Assembly: GCF_030160015.1 (NCBI RefSeq)
Contig: NZ_BSNN01000006.1
Span: 1 to 64,000, forward strand
Origin: Amylibacter marinus
GTDB taxonomy: Bacteria; Pseudomonadota; Alphaproteobacteria; Rhodobacterales; Rhodobacteraceae
Length of the DNA stretch: 64,000 nucleotides
Reading direction: 5' to 3'
The notes beneath the pieces are model-generated. The model did not search any database, had not been told where the DNA came from, and saw only the letters and a program-made list of their open reading frames with translations. Positions 45,679 through 54,648 of the stretch are shown here, piece by piece; within the stretch, counting starts at the first letter, position 1, and every line of letters starts with the position of its first letter. A program made the position numbers and the translations under genes.

Positions 45679-46485
45679 ATGAGCAAGACAAACAAATCCC
45701 ATGGCCGTTTGGCTATCCGCCCGACACTGCGCGCCCGCGAGTTAATGACCAATACACCCGATATCGTCGGTGTGTGGAAAGCCAAGGTCATCACCCTGTT
45801 TCCTGAATCCTTCCCCGGAGTTCTGGATCGTTCTCTCACGGGTAAGGCGCTACAAGATGGGCTGTGGCAATTGGAAACAATCCAGTTGCGCGGATATGGC
45901 ATTGGAAAACACAAGGATGTGGATCATCCCCCTGCCGGTGGTGGCGCTGGCATGGTGCTGAAACCTGACGTGGTCGGCGCCGCCTTGGCTGATGCACGCC
46001 GCGCAACGCCTGTCGACCCCAAGGCATGGCCCGTGGTCTATATGTCCCCGCGCGGCAAACCTTTGACACAAGCTATGGCACAGGAATTTTCCCAAGCACA
46101 GGGCATGACCATTCTCTGCGGTCGGTTCGAAGGCGTAGATGAGCGTGTGCTAGAGGAATACAATGTCCAAGAGGTATCGCTGGGCGATTTCGTGTTGACG
46201 GGCGGTGAAATCGCCGCCCAAGCAGTAATCGATGCCACGGTGCGCCTGCTGCCCAATGTACTGGGCAATGCCGATAGCACCGTAGACGAAAGCCACTCCA
46301 ACGGATTGCTGGAACATCCTCAATACACCAAACCCGCAGAATGGCAGGGGCGTAAAATCCCCGAGGTTCTCTTGTCAGGGCACCACGGAAACGTGGATAA
46401 GTGGCGCCGCGGCATGGCAGAGAAGCTGACAAAAGAGCGCCGCCCAGACATGTGGAAGGCCTATCAGGCCCGCAAGGACACATAA
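45679..46485 (+). CDS. trmD: tRNA (guanine-37-N1)-methyltransferase TrmD
   Basis: This 268-residue SPOUT methyltransferase forms m1G37 in tRNAs, preventing frameshifting. The trefoil-knot SAM-binding region reads SLGDFVLTGGEIAAQ, with GGGAGMVLKPDV and CGRFEGVDERV as further TrmD motifs, and DESHSNGLLEHPQYTKP in the linker. The N-terminus carries an extra stretch of about 30 residues before AKVITLFPESF, as in other Rhodobacteraceae; an internal ATG at 45748 is an alternative start. Confidence 0.95.
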   Translation: MSKTNKSHGRLAIRPTLRARELMTNTPDIVGVWKAKVITLFPESFPGVLDRSLTGKALQDGLWQLETIQLRGYGIGKHKDVDHPPAGGGAGMVLKPDVVGAALADARRATPVDPKAWPVVYMSPRGKPLTQAMAQEFSQAQGMTILCGRFEGVDERVLEEYNVQEVSLGDFVLTGGEIAAQAVIDATVRLLPNVLGNADSTVDESHSNGLLEHPQYTKPAEWQGRKIPEVLLSGHHGNVDKWRRGMAEKLTKERRPDMWKAYQARKDT

Positions 46486-46842
46486 CCACAAATCAGGCGT
46501 AAAGGCCCCGATCCAAATCTTTAAAATATCCAAAAGAAGCGCATCGAAAACCACCCAGCGCCCCTTGATCCCAAGCAATTTTACGCCTATACGACCCCAG
46601 TTACCAGTGATGCGAGTCGCCGGTGGCGGGCTTGTCTGTTGTATAACCGATTGCCGCGTGATGGGATTTCTTTTGCCCTGATCCAGCAAAGACCGCGTTC
46701 AGCGGCTGGTTTTATGGGAAACATTCCCAAAAATGAAACGTCGATCCTATCTCTGGCGGGCGCATTGCGGACCCGGATAAAGACCAAGAGCAATTGGGTA
46801 GAAAAATCAAAACCGTCATAAAGACGCGTAAAGGAAAACGTT
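46486..46842. other. 357-bp trmD-rplS intergenic region
   Basis: No supportable gene lies here. Short ORFs on both strands lack ribosome binding sites and family features. A promoter-like TTGATC (46565-46570), 17-bp spacer and TATACG (46588-46593) on the plus strand could drive rplS-rpmE separately from trmD. Confidence 0.5.
46565..46593 (+). promoter_or_regulatory. Candidate promoter for rplS-rpmE
   Basis: TTGATC and TATACG are separated by 17 bp on the plus strand, about 250 bp upstream of rplS. The match is moderate and the long leader is unexplained, so the assignment is tentative. Confidence 0.35.
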
Positions 46843-47214
46843 ATGAACTTGATTGCACAGCTAGAAGCTGAACAAATTGCAAGCTTGGGCAAAGATATCC
46901 CTGATTTCAAAGCAGGTGATACTGTCCGTGTTGGCTACAAAGTGACCGAGGGCTCTCGCTCTCGTGTACAGAACTACGAAGGTGTCTGCATTGCGCGCCA
47001 AGGTGGCGACACTATTGCCGCATCTTTCACTGTTCGCAAAATCTCATTTGGTGAAGGCGTAGAACGTGTGTTCCCGCTGTATTCCACAAACATCGACAGC
47101 ATCGAAGTTGTACGTCGTGGCCGTGTGCGTCGCGCGAAATTGTACTACTTGCGTGAGCGTCGTGGTAAGTCTGCTCGTATCGCCGAGAAGACAAACTACC
47201 GTCCTAAGAAATAA
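46843..47214 (+). CDS. rplS: 50S ribosomal protein L19
   Basis: This 123-residue protein has the L19 core [54 protein letters not shown] and [21 protein letters not shown]19 sits at the 30S-50S interface. AAAGGA precedes the ATG. rpmE follows after 11 bp. Confidence 0.98.
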   Translation: MNLIAQLEAEQIASLGKDIPDFKAGDTVRVGYKVTEGSRSRVQNYEGVCIARQGGDTIAASFTVRKISFGEGVERVFPLYSTNIDSIEVVRRGRVRRAKLYYLRERRGKSARIAEKTNYRPKK

Positions 47215-47225
47215 GGAACAGAGCA

Positions 47226-47447
47226 ATGAAAAAAGATTTGCACCCTGATTACCACATGATCACTGTTAAGTTGACAGACGGTACAACATACGAAACGCGT
47301 TCAACATACGGCAAAGAAGGCGACGTATTGGCGCTGGAAATTGACCCCTCTGCGCACCCAGCTTGGACTGGCGGCAACCAAAAACTGATGGATGCTGGCG
47401 GACGTGTTTCAAAATTCAAAAACAAATACGCTGGTCTTGGATTTTAA
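47226..47447 (+). CDS. rpmE: 50S ribosomal protein L31
   Basis: This 73-residue protein begins [20 protein letters not shown] and ends in [15 protein letters not shown], as in alphaproteobacterial L31. It lacks the Cys zinc ligands, i.e. it is the zinc-independent (C-minus) form. It is co-transcribed with rplS and followed by a strong terminator. Confidence 0.96.
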   Translation: MKKDLHPDYHMITVKLTDGTTYETRSTYGKEGDVLALEIDPSAHPAWTGGNQKLMDAGGRVSKFKNKYAGLGF

Positions 47448-47470
47448 TCCAAACCACAGTGAAAAATTTC

Positions 47471-47500
47471 AAAACGCCGTTGAAATCAGCGGCGTTTTTT
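47471..47500. terminator. Intrinsic terminator after rpmE
   Basis: AAAACGCCG (47471-47479) pairs with CGGCGTTTT (47490-47498), extended inward by TTG/CAG pairing, then a run of T to 47500 and ATTA. The A-run on the other side also gives a U-tract for the convergent Sel1-repeat gene, so it is bidirectional. Confidence 0.92.
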
Positions 47501-47519
47501 ATTACACCATCACGCGGCG

Positions 47520-48521
47520 CTATTTTGTGAATGGCCTGATGCGTGCGCTAAACAAATCTCTTGCGGCAATGTAATCGGGCTCGGTCTTTTGAATCAGCGT
47601 CTCGAAATATCCACTATATGCATAATCGTCGATAGACTCAGCGTGGCTGTTGCCATATTCGCCGCGCAAGTAATCTTCTAGGCGTTTTGATCGTTCGCTC
47701 TTTTCCATACCACGATCATAGGCCAGATGCAGAACCCGCCATGCCATTCCGAAATTCTGCTCTACACTGGCATAATACTCGGCCACCATCAGCATCGCCG
47801 GGTTGTGGCGCTCTTTGGCAGATTGCATGATCAACCCCATACCAAAGGCGGGGTTGGGCGCATCGAAGCGTCCCTCAATATAGGCCTGCCCCACCACGGC
47901 TTGTGCCTCTGCGTGTCCCAAAAATGCCGCGAATTCGGCCCAATAAAACGAATTTCCCATATCCCTCGGCACGCCATTCCCGTTGCCATGCGCCTGTGCC
48001 AAAAACCAAGCTGAATCGCCGTGCCCCTCTTGGACTGCCCGTTCGAACCAAATTAGGATGCTCTCTTTGGGCTGTACTACGCCCTTGGTAGAGGAGGCAT
48101 TGTTCACAATTTTTGTGGCCGGTTTTTGCCCGTTGGGGCCGGTATAGGTTTCCTCATAAAGAGCTGTGGCCTCTTTCAGGCGAGCTATCTCATCGGCGGG
48201 TTGCTCATCTCTGCCAAAATGTAACATAAATTCTGTCAACAACCCCGCCAGATATACCCCTGAGGCCCGATCCCCTTGCGCATAGGCATCACGTAACAAC
48301 TGCTTGGCCCTAAATCGATCGATGGCCACGCCCCGCCCAGTGTACAGCATATTCGCGTAATATCGAATTGCCACCGGATCCCCTGCCGCCACTGGGCCCA
48401 GAAACTGTTGTTCAGCCTCGGCATATTTCGAATTATTGTACAGCTGGATCCCACGCTCTGTATCGCATAACGCAGATTGGGCGCCGGAAAACAGCGCGAA
48501 AATTATTACAAAGTATCGCAT
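47520..48521 (-). CDS. Exported Sel1-repeat protein
   Basis: This 333-residue protein starts with a signal peptide (MRYFVIIFALFSGAQSALC, cut near residue 18-19) and contains Sel1-like helical repeats, for example AAGDPVAIRYYANMLYTGRG, QEGHGDSAWFLAQAHGNGNG and LGHAEAQAVVGQAYIEGRFD. Periplasmic Sel1 proteins act as protein-interaction scaffolds; the partner is unknown. A Cys at the signal-peptide end (ALCDTER) does not form a clear lipobox. Confidence 0.82.
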   Translation of the reverse strand: MRYFVIIFALFSGAQSALCDTERGIQLYNNSKYAEAEQQFLGPVAAGDPVAIRYYANMLYTGRGVAIDRFRAKQLLRDAYAQGDRASGVYLAGLLTEFMLHFGRDEQPADEIARLKEATALYEETYTGPNGQKPATKIVNNASSTKGVVQPKESILIWFERAVQEGHGDSAWFLAQAHGNGNGVPRDMGNSFYWAEFAAFLGHAEAQAVVGQAYIEGRFDAPNPAFGMGLIMQSAKERHNPAMLMVAEYYASVEQNFGMAWRVLHLAYDRGMEKSERSKRLEDYLRGEYGNSHAESIDDYAYSGYFETLIQKTEPDYIAARDLFSARIRPFTK

Positions 48522-48925
48522 TTGAACCCCATTTATTTATAAATACTATAACACAACTACCTTATTCACAGAAGGCACTTGATCACACACCACTGCTTTC
48601 TGGGCATTACTGATAAATGTCAGAGATCATGTGCTTGGGGTATCGTTGAGCGCCGCTGGCTTCGCGGTGGTTGAAAACCAGCTGGTTCTTCACCACCCGG
48701 ACATCCGCTACGGTGTTATAACAAGAGTGATGGGCCTCAGTGTTTTACCGCCAAGGGATTCAACGATCTGGTTAAATTTCCCACCAATTATAGTCACCGA
48801 ACATGATACAGAAAAATAGGGCATTGCCGTCACGAAAAATGACCAATGAGGGTTCTTATGGTGTAGATTATCATATTGAATTCAGTCAAAACATAAGACA
48901 AAACACCCCAAAAAAGGCAGGTACA
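48522..48925. other. 404-bp Sel1-mipZ intergenic region
   Basis: No gene is supported here. The segment contains a 32-nt interrupted palindrome at 48666-48697 and open reading stretches on both strands (48631-48819 plus, 48607-48744 minus) without ribosome binding sites or recognisable products. It may be the remnant of a lost gene, or an untranslated regulatory region ahead of mipZ. Confidence 0.45.
48666..48697. repeat. 32-nt imperfect palindrome
   Basis: The two 16-nt halves, GGTGGTTGAAAACCAG and CTGGTTCTTCACCACC, are complementary at 13 of 16 positions, with no spacer. It lies in the gene-free stretch upstream of mipZ. It could be a binding site for a dimeric protein or the stem of an RNA. 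Confidence 0.5.
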
Positions 48926-49720
48926 ATGTCCCATTTAATCGTATTTGGAAATGAGAAGGGTGGCGCGGGTAAGTCCACGCTGTCCATGCATGTGGCCTGT
49001 GCCCTATTACAAAGTGGCAAACGGGTTGGCGTGCTGGATTTGGATCTGCGTCAGCTGTCTCTACAGCGATTCTTCGAAAATCGCGCAGCCCATAGTGCGG
49101 CCCAGAACCTTGCTCTTCCTATGGCCCAGATCGGGGAACTTGACCTAACCAAAACTGGCGAGAACTGGGAGGCCGACGAGTTTGCAACCCGCATTGCCGC
49201 GCTCAAAGAGCAAAATGATTTTGTGTTGATCGATTGCCCGGGCGCCCTGACGCGATTCAGCGAACTGGCCCACGCGGCATCGGATACATTGGTGACGCCG
49301 ATGAACGATAGCTTTATCGATTTTGATCTGTTGGCCCGCCTTGATGGCGAAACCAATCAGGTCAAAGGCCCTTCGATCTATTCCGAAATGGTCTGGGATG
49401 CCCGCAAGGCGCGCAGTTTGGCCCGTGGAAAGCCCATAGATTGGGTGGTGGCGCGTAACCGTTTGGCATCCCAAAACATGCACAATAAACGCAAAGTCGC
49501 AGAAGCCTTGGATAATCTATCCAAGCGGATTGGGTTTCGCCTGTGTCCAGGCCTTAGCGACCGTGTGGTATTTAAGGAATTATTCCCCAGAGGCCTAACA
49601 GTGGCTGATCCGCAATCCGCCACCAAACTGGCCTCTAGTCTCTCGAACGTGGCCGCCCGCCAAGAGCTGCGCGATCTGATGACCGAACTTAACCTTGCGG
49701 ATTTTAGCCTAGGGTTCTAG
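48926..49720 (+). CDS. mipZ: Division-plane positioning ATPase MipZ
   Basis: This 264-residue ParA/MinD-superfamily ATPase has the deviant Walker A FGNEKGGAGKST (residues 7-18), DLDLRQLSLQRFFENR and IDCPGA as Walker B, and the MipZ-type C-terminal half (DWVVARNRLASQNMHNKRKV; RVVFKELFPRGLTVAD). In Caulobacter and relatives MipZ forms gradients from ParB at the poles and blocks FtsZ assembly away from midcell. The start at 48926 gives the family N-terminus; the upstream in-frame codons are not conserved-looking. parA, parB and parS are not in the window. Confidence 0.93.
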   Translation: MSHLIVFGNEKGGAGKSTLSMHVACALLQSGKRVGVLDLDLRQLSLQRFFENRAAHSAAQNLALPMAQIGELDLTKTGENWEADEFATRIAALKEQNDFVLIDCPGALTRFSELAHAASDTLVTPMNDSFIDFDLLARLDGETNQVKGPSIYSEMVWDARKARSLARGKPIDWVVARNRLASQNMHNKRKVAEALDNLSKRIGFRLCPGLSDRVVFKELFPRGLTVADPQSATKLASSLSNVAARQELRDLMTELNLADFSLGF

Positions 49721-49723
49721 CCC

Positions 49724-51214
49724 CTAGGCCCCCGGGCCAATCGCCGTACAGGGCTGATTACGCGCATTCAGGCGTGCACAGGCGCGCTGCGCACTGCCGC
49801 TGCTGATCCCCACAAAACGCGCACGATACATTGTGCGTCCATCGATCTGTGCAGGGGAAATTTTACGCAAAGCCCCAGACAGAGCCTGTAGATCAGCCAA
49901 TGCCGTACGCAGCAAAATCTTCTCCGCCTTGTAGCGTGATCCATATGCGCCCAACTGCACCGACCATCCGCCGCCCTGCGCACCGGTTTGACGTGTTACA
50001 ATGCGGCGCACTTCTGGTTCTGGCTCTATATACCCAGCGGTTGCGCTAACCAATGCTACGGAATTTACGATAGCTGTTTCGGTATCCAATGCGGCCTGTG
50101 CGCTGTTGTTGGCGTGTAATTCGGGCCGCTTTGCAGGGGCAACAGCAACCTCTTGCTCGGCCTTGGCAGCCAGTTTCGCCGCCGAGTTTGCCTGCGCTTG
50201 TGCCGCTGCTAGAATTTGCGCTTCTAGATCGTCTTGCGATGCGCTTGCAACCAATAGCGGCCCATCATCAAAGGCTGGACGCGATTTAGGGCGCGAGGCA
50301 AAGCTGGGCGCGCGCGGCGCTTTCAACGTGAGACTATCTGGAACAGGTGCCGCCGCTGCCAATCGCGCACCCCGCGTAGGGGTCGCAGGCATAGCATTAG
50401 ACGCATAGCGATTAGGCACACGGTTAAATCCCATATCCAGTAATTCTGCCACCCGCGCATTGCGTGTGGCAGATGACCGCCCACCAAACATCGCCACGAT
50501 CACACGCTTGTTGCCGCGCTGCGCCGAGGCCACCAAATTAAATCCAGCCGCATTGGTATAGCCGGTCTTGATACCATCCGCCCCGCGATAATTGGCCAAC
50601 AGTTTACGATTGGTATTGGGTACAACCCGCAGACCCGCATCGGCATTGCGCCGTGAGAATAGATTATAGTAATCAGGGAAATCATACATAATTCGCCGCC
50701 CCAACAACGCCATATCACGCGCCGTGGACATATGCCCAGAAGAGGTCAACCCATGGGCGTTCTTAAAGCTGGTCTTGCTCATGCCCAGCGCCTTGGCCTG
50801 TGCGGTCATGCGCTTGGCGAAATTCGCCTCAGACCCTGCGATCGCCTCGCCCAACAGCGTGGCGGCATCGTTGGCGGATTTCACAGCCGCCGCGCGGATC
50901 AGATGGCGCACAGATATTTTCATTCCCGCCTTCAAACCCAAGCGCGATGGCGGCTCTGATGCCGCATGTTTTGTGACCTTGATCTTTTGATCCAGATGCA
51001 ATTGCCCGCTCTCTACGGCCTTAAAGGTCATATACAGCGTCATCATTTTGGTCAGAGATGCTGGGTGCAGCCGTGTATCAGCATTGCGCGAATGCAAAAC
51101 CTCGCCAGTGCGCGCATCCATCACCAATGCCGCATAGGGTGCGGCCAGCGAAATGCCGGAAAAAAACATGAGAATTGTTGCGAGAACTGCCCCGCGAAAT
51201 GCCTGAATTTGCAT
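49724..51214 (-). CDS. D-alanyl-D-alanine carboxypeptidase with C-terminal SPOR domain
   Basis: This 496-residue penicillin-binding protein has a signal peptide (residues 1-24), the SxxK motif Ser53-Lys56 (HPASLTKMM), the SxN motif Ser113-Asn115 (KSANDAA) and the KTG motif Lys216-Gly218 (GIKTGYT). A Pro/Ala-rich linker (about 275-415) leads to a SPOR domain of about 75 residues (GWSVQLGAYGSRYKAEKILL) that binds denuded glycan at the division site. It therefore trims pentapeptides in peptidoglycan, probably at the septum. It ends 3 bp from the convergent mipZ stop codon. Confidence 0.93.
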   Translation of the reverse strand: MQIQAFRGAVLATILMFFSGISLAAPYAALVMDARTGEVLHSRNADTRLHPASLTKMMTLYMTFKAVESGQLHLDQKIKVTKHAASEPPSRLGLKAGMKISVRHLIRAAAVKSANDAATLLGEAIAGSEANFAKRMTAQAKALGMSKTSFKNAHGLTSSGHMSTARDMALLGRRIMYDFPDYYNLFSRRNADAGLRVVPNTNRKLLANYRGADGIKTGYTNAAGFNLVASAQRGNKRVIVAMFGGRSSATRNARVAELLDMGFNRVPNRYASNAMPATPTRGARLAAAAPVPDSLTLKAPRAPSFASRPKSRPAFDDGPLLVASASQDDLEAQILAAAQAQANSAAKLAAKAEQEVAVAPAKRPELHANNSAQAALDTETAIVNSVALVSATAGYIEPEPEVRRIVTRQTGAQGGGWSVQLGAYGSRYKAEKILLRTALADLQALSGALRKISPAQIDGRTMYRARFVGISSGSAQRACARLNARNQPCTAIGPGA

Positions 51215-51487
51215 CGGTTAACCCCGATATCTTGTCTACTGCCTGTGGTCGCAATTTTTACCGCGACTCTGTTATAGAATAATCTGTAGCACGCAACTCG
51301 ATTTGCGAAAACAGAATATTTTTCAATCCATTAGCACTGGCGTAACAAGGCCACACCACGATATAGGGTGCTGATAGGGAGCTACGGCACAAGTTATGGG
51401 ATTGATGTTGGGCATCTTGTCTCTTTATCAATACCCTCTGGGCGATATATAGTTACGCTTAATTTGAATGACCGGTGATTCCTCAAC

Positions 51488-51823
51488 ATGTCAGACCTTG
51501 CAAAGATCATAATGGCCCAAGACCCAGACGACGATTTGGGATTGGCGACCAAAACCCGCCCCAAGACAGAAAAACCTAAGATGTATAAGGTGATCCTGTT
51601 AAACGATGACTACACCCCAATGGAATTTGTGATCCATGTGCTAGAGCGGTTCTTCAGCATCAACAGCACACAGGCCCACGAGTTGATGATGGCCGTGCAC
51701 AAAAAAGGCATGGCCGTGGTGGGGGTGTTTTCCCACGATGTGGCAGAAACCAAAGTCATGCAGGTAATGGAACTGGCCCGCCAGCAACAGCACCCCCTGC
51801 AATGCACCATGGAAAAGGAATAG
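51488..51823 (+). CDS. clpS: ATP-dependent Clp protease adaptor ClpS
   Basis: This 111-residue N-end-rule adaptor has the flexible acidic N-terminus and the ClpS core [20 protein letters not shown] with the substrate-pocket residues, the ClpA-contact segment [20 protein letters not shown], and the C-terminal strand PLQCTMEKE. It delivers N-degron substrates to ClpAP. clpA is not adjacent; an RsmC-type methyltransferase gene follows after 15 bp. The 273-bp region upstream, shared with the divergent carboxypeptidase gene, shows no ORF and no promoter I can assign with confidence. Confidence 0.95.
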   Translation: MSDLAKIIMAQDPDDDLGLATKTRPKTEKPKMYKVILLNDDYTPMEFVIHVLERFFSINSTQAHELMMAVHKKGMAVVGVFSHDVAETKVMQVMELARQQQHPLQCTMEKE

Positions 51824-51838
51824 GGCCCAGCCCCCGTT

Positions 51839-52843
51839 ATGACCCACGACATTCGTCTATCCTTGGCCCTTGATCAAATCTCTGCACCTATAGAAAATGC
51901 ACTGGTGCTTAACGCCCAGCCCCATAAATACCCAGACCTGCCCTCACCGCATTGCCAGCAGAGCTTTCGCCCATATTGTGACCAGCTGTCCGCACTAGGC
52001 CTACATTGTGGCGAGGATTTACCGCGCGGGCAGGATATCGCAGTCGTCGAGATCACCAGATTCAAGCCTCAAACACAGGCACTGATCGCGCGCGCGATTG
52101 ATCATGTGGCACAGGGTGGTTTGATTTTGGTGAACGGCGCAAAAACCGATGGTATAGAAAGCCACCTTAAGAATCTGCGCAAACTGCTAGAAATTGACGG
52201 AGTAGTTTCCAAGGCCCACGGCAAGGCATTCTGGTTTACTAGGACAGGCACAGAAAACCCCGTGGCACAATGGCAAGACACCCTGATCCCCAGCAAAAAC
52301 AAAGATGGGTTCATGACCCAAGCAGGTGTTTTCAGCGCCAATCATATCGATCCCGCATCGCGTCTTTTGGTGGATAACCTGCCCAAAACATTGGCTGGGC
52401 GCGGTGCCGATCTTGGCGCGGGCTGGGGCTATCTTTCTACCAAGATACTAGCGCAATACCCTAAAATCTTGGGGTTAGATTTGGTCGAGGCCGATCTAAA
52501 CGCTCTAGACTGCGCAAGATTAAATGTCACCGATACCCGCGCATCCTTCCACTGGCAGGACGCCACCGAATTCAAAACACCGCCCCTTGATTTTGTGGTG
52601 ATGAACCCCCCGTTTCACAACAGCCGCCTTGCGGATCCCGAAATTGGTCGCGCCTTTATTCAACGCGCCGCTCAGCTGTTGAAGCCAAAAGGCCAATTAT
52701 GGATGGTTGCCAATAGGCAACTGGCATACGAGTCTACGCTAGAGGCCTGTTTCATCAACAGCCAAATTCTGCAAGAAACCCCACAGTTCAAGGTGATCCG
52801 CGCAGATCGCCCCCAAAAACCAAAAGCGCAGCGCGCGCAGTAA
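51839..52843 (+). CDS. RsmC/RlmG-type rRNA guanine-N2 methyltransferase
   Basis: This 334-residue protein has two related methyltransferase domains, as in RsmC: a degenerate N-terminal half and a catalytic C-terminal half with ADLGAGWGYLSTKIL (motif I), LDLVEADLNAL (motif II) and FVVMNPPFHNSR (catalytic NPPFH). These enzymes form m2G in 16S rRNA (G1207 for RsmC); the precise target is inferred. It follows clpS by 15 bp, so the two may be co-transcribed. Confidence 0.88.
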   Translation: MTHDIRLSLALDQISAPIENALVLNAQPHKYPDLPSPHCQQSFRPYCDQLSALGLHCGEDLPRGQDIAVVEITRFKPQTQALIARAIDHVAQGGLILVNGAKTDGIESHLKNLRKLLEIDGVVSKAHGKAFWFTRTGTENPVAQWQDTLIPSKNKDGFMTQAGVFSANHIDPASRLLVDNLPKTLAGRGADLGAGWGYLSTKILAQYPKILGLDLVEADLNALDCARLNVTDTRASFHWQDATEFKTPPLDFVVMNPPFHNSRLADPEIGRAFIQRAAQLLKPKGQLWMVANRQLAYESTLEACFINSQILQETPQFKVIRADRPQKPKAQRAQ

Positions 52844-52877
52844 TCCGCTAGCCTGCGATCAACAACAAGGAATCGCC

Positions 52878-53684
52878 ATGTCGTTTTCTATCTCTGGTAA
52901 AACTGCCATCATAACTGGTGCGGCCAACGGGATTGGTCTGGCCATTGCTCAGCATTTCGCGGCACAAGGCGCAAATGTCATGATGGCTGATATCGATGAG
53001 GATAAACTAGAAAGCGAGGCCAAAGAACTGTGCAAAGATTTCAAGGATGTGGGTTATTTCGCTGGCGACCTACGCCAAAAATTGACCTTAGCAAACCTAT
53101 TGTCCGCCACCATCGACGCCTATGATCGGGTCGATATCTTGATAAATGCATCACGCCAAGTGACGGCCTCTAACCCGCTAGAGCCCTCTGCCGATGGATT
53201 CGAAGATTTGTTTCAGCAGAATGTTCTGTCTAACCTACGTCTAAGTCAATTGGTGGCAAAACGCATGATCCAGCAGGCTGAAGAGGATGAAAACACCGGA
53301 TCCGCAGGCACAATCGTAAACCTAAGCTCTATCGCATCAGAACGCACCCACCCATCGCTGTTAGCCTATTCCGTTAGCTGTGCGGCATTGAACCAGATGA
53401 CCCGATCCTTGGCCGTGAGCTTTGCCCAAAAACAGATCCACGTAAACGCCATCGCCATCGGTTCCGTCGAGAGCGCAAACCTAGGCTATGTGCTAGAAGA
53501 CGACGTAGATTTGCGCGGGAATATGATCAAGGCCACCCCCTTGGGGCGCATAGCACAACCGCGCGAAGTGGCCGAGGTGGCGCAGTTTCTAGCCTCTGGC
53601 AGTTCCAGTTTCGTCACCGGCCAAATCATTACCGTAGACGGTGGCCGCACTCTGATCGACCCACTGGACAGTGCCGTTCACTAG
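52878..53684 (+). CDS. Short-chain dehydrogenase/reductase with altered active site
   Basis: This 268-residue protein is a classical-length SDR with the NAD(P) motif TGAANGIG (residues 13-20), DxD-type strand 2 (ADIDEDKL), NAS in place of NNAG (INASRQ), the catalytic Ser in NLSSIAS (about 150) and Tyr164 in LLAYSVSCAALNQM. The invariant Lys of YxxxK is replaced by Cys168 (codon TGT), while flanking residues are typical. It may be catalytically weak, or a binding protein. Its stop overlaps that of the convergent glycosyltransferase by 4 nt. Confidence 0.88.
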   Translation: MSFSISGKTAIITGAANGIGLAIAQHFAAQGANVMMADIDEDKLESEAKELCKDFKDVGYFAGDLRQKLTLANLLSATIDAYDRVDILINASRQVTASNPLEPSADGFEDLFQQNVLSNLRLSQLVAKRMIQQAEEDENTGSAGTIVNLSSIASERTHPSLLAYSVSCAALNQMTRSLAVSFAQKQIHVNAIAIGSVESANLGYVLEDDVDLRGNMIKATPLGRIAQPREVAEVAQFLASGSSSFVTGQIITVDGGRTLIDPLDSAVH

Positions 53685-54637
53685 GGCGAATTCGGAAAAT
53701 ACCGTGCCTGTTTTTGATCTAAATCCAAGGTCTCTACACGCAACAAATCTGCATTCGCTAAATTTGACAACAACGTTGGCGTGGCCAAATGCATCGCATC
53801 ATAAAAAGCGCGCAAACCCGCCTCTCCTGCCTCGGCTTTCAGCAAGTTTAGCACCGCATTCAGCTGGTTCCCCGCATGATCCAAATCGGCGCGATACGCA
53901 CCATCCGCGTGGCGCCAATCCAAATGCCCCCGCCATGCCTGCCAATTGGGCGCATGCATATGTACCAGCCGCAGGGTAGAATTGCTGGGCAAATCATCGA
54001 TGATCTGCGGCTCCTGCCCAGGGCGGCGGTGATAAATATTGTGAATGCGGTGGATGATATTTTTGGTTGATGTGCGTAGAAACAATTTACCGATTCGATG
54101 ACTTAGAAACCCTTGAGGAACCACCGCGCCATATTCACCATAGATATCCTCGGCCAAATCATCACGCCCCTTGGGCACGGGGGATTTGCAATAATATTGC
54201 CCCGCTGGCAGGGGAGCATTTGCGGGCGTAGACAACACCTCTGAGGGGTTCAGACGCAGGGCGATTTCGCTGGGCGCGATAGCCGCCAAATATGCCCCCA
54301 CATTCCCATCCGTCACCACGAACTCATCTACATCAATATGGCACAGCCAATCCAACGCGCAGGTTCTGCGGATCAATTGCGCATTAAAGCTTTGGCGCAA
54401 TTCTAACCGCTCGGCGCCCGTGCGGCCATGGCTTTGGTAATAGGTCTGATCGCAGATTATCGTGCTGACCTGTGGCAGGTGTTGAAACGACTGGGGGCAG
54501 ACCAGATTTGGATCATCAAAGAAAACCCAAATGTGATCTGCCCCCAAATCAAGATGATAGGCAATAAATTTTTCCAACACATCACGTGTTGTCTTAACCG
54601 TGGTAACAACCCCCCATGTTGGATGTGACTGATCCAC
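53681..54637 (-). CDS. Glycosyltransferase family 2-like protein
   Basis: This 318-residue protein matches the short GT2-like group with N-terminal TWGVVTTVKTTRDVLEKFIA and the metal-binding LCHIDVDEFVV motif (DVDEF, a DxD variant). Conserved HRIGKLFLRT and LRLVHMHAPN segments follow. No membrane helix is obvious. The donor and acceptor are unknown. It lies 11 bp after the DUF1013 gene on the same strand. Confidence 0.8.
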   Translation of the reverse strand: MDQSHPTWGVVTTVKTTRDVLEKFIAYHLDLGADHIWVFFDDPNLVCPQSFQHLPQVSTIICDQTYYQSHGRTGAERLELRQSFNAQLIRRTCALDWLCHIDVDEFVVTDGNVGAYLAAIAPSEIALRLNPSEVLSTPANAPLPAGQYYCKSPVPKGRDDLAEDIYGEYGAVVPQGFLSHRIGKLFLRTSTKNIIHRIHNIYHRRPGQEPQIIDDLPSNSTLRLVHMHAPNWQAWRGHLDWRHADGAYRADLDHAGNQLNAVLNLLKAEAGEAGLRAFYDAMHLATPTLLSNLANADLLRVETLDLDQKQARYFPNSP

Positions 54638-54648
54638 GATCTGTTTGC

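Noticed and set aside
46587-46910. 107-codon minus-strand ORF between trmD and rplS
   Set aside because: It runs antisense into rplS, lacks a ribosome binding site and looks like non-coding translation.
48562-48570. DnaA-box-like TTATTCACA upstream of the Sel1 gene
   Set aside because: A single match to TTATNCACA is expected by chance in 64 kb; there is no cluster, AT-rich unwinding element or dnaA/dnaN/parAB context for an origin.
48631-48819. 62-codon plus-strand ORF upstream of mipZ
   Set aside because: No ribosome binding site, no recognisable family, and an equally long open stretch on the other strand; kept only as part of the unassigned region.
48803-48925. 41-codon N-terminal extension of MipZ
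   Set aside because: The family starts at MSHLIVFGNEKGG; the extension is unlike ParA/MinD proteins and the ATG at 48926 has its own ribosome binding site.
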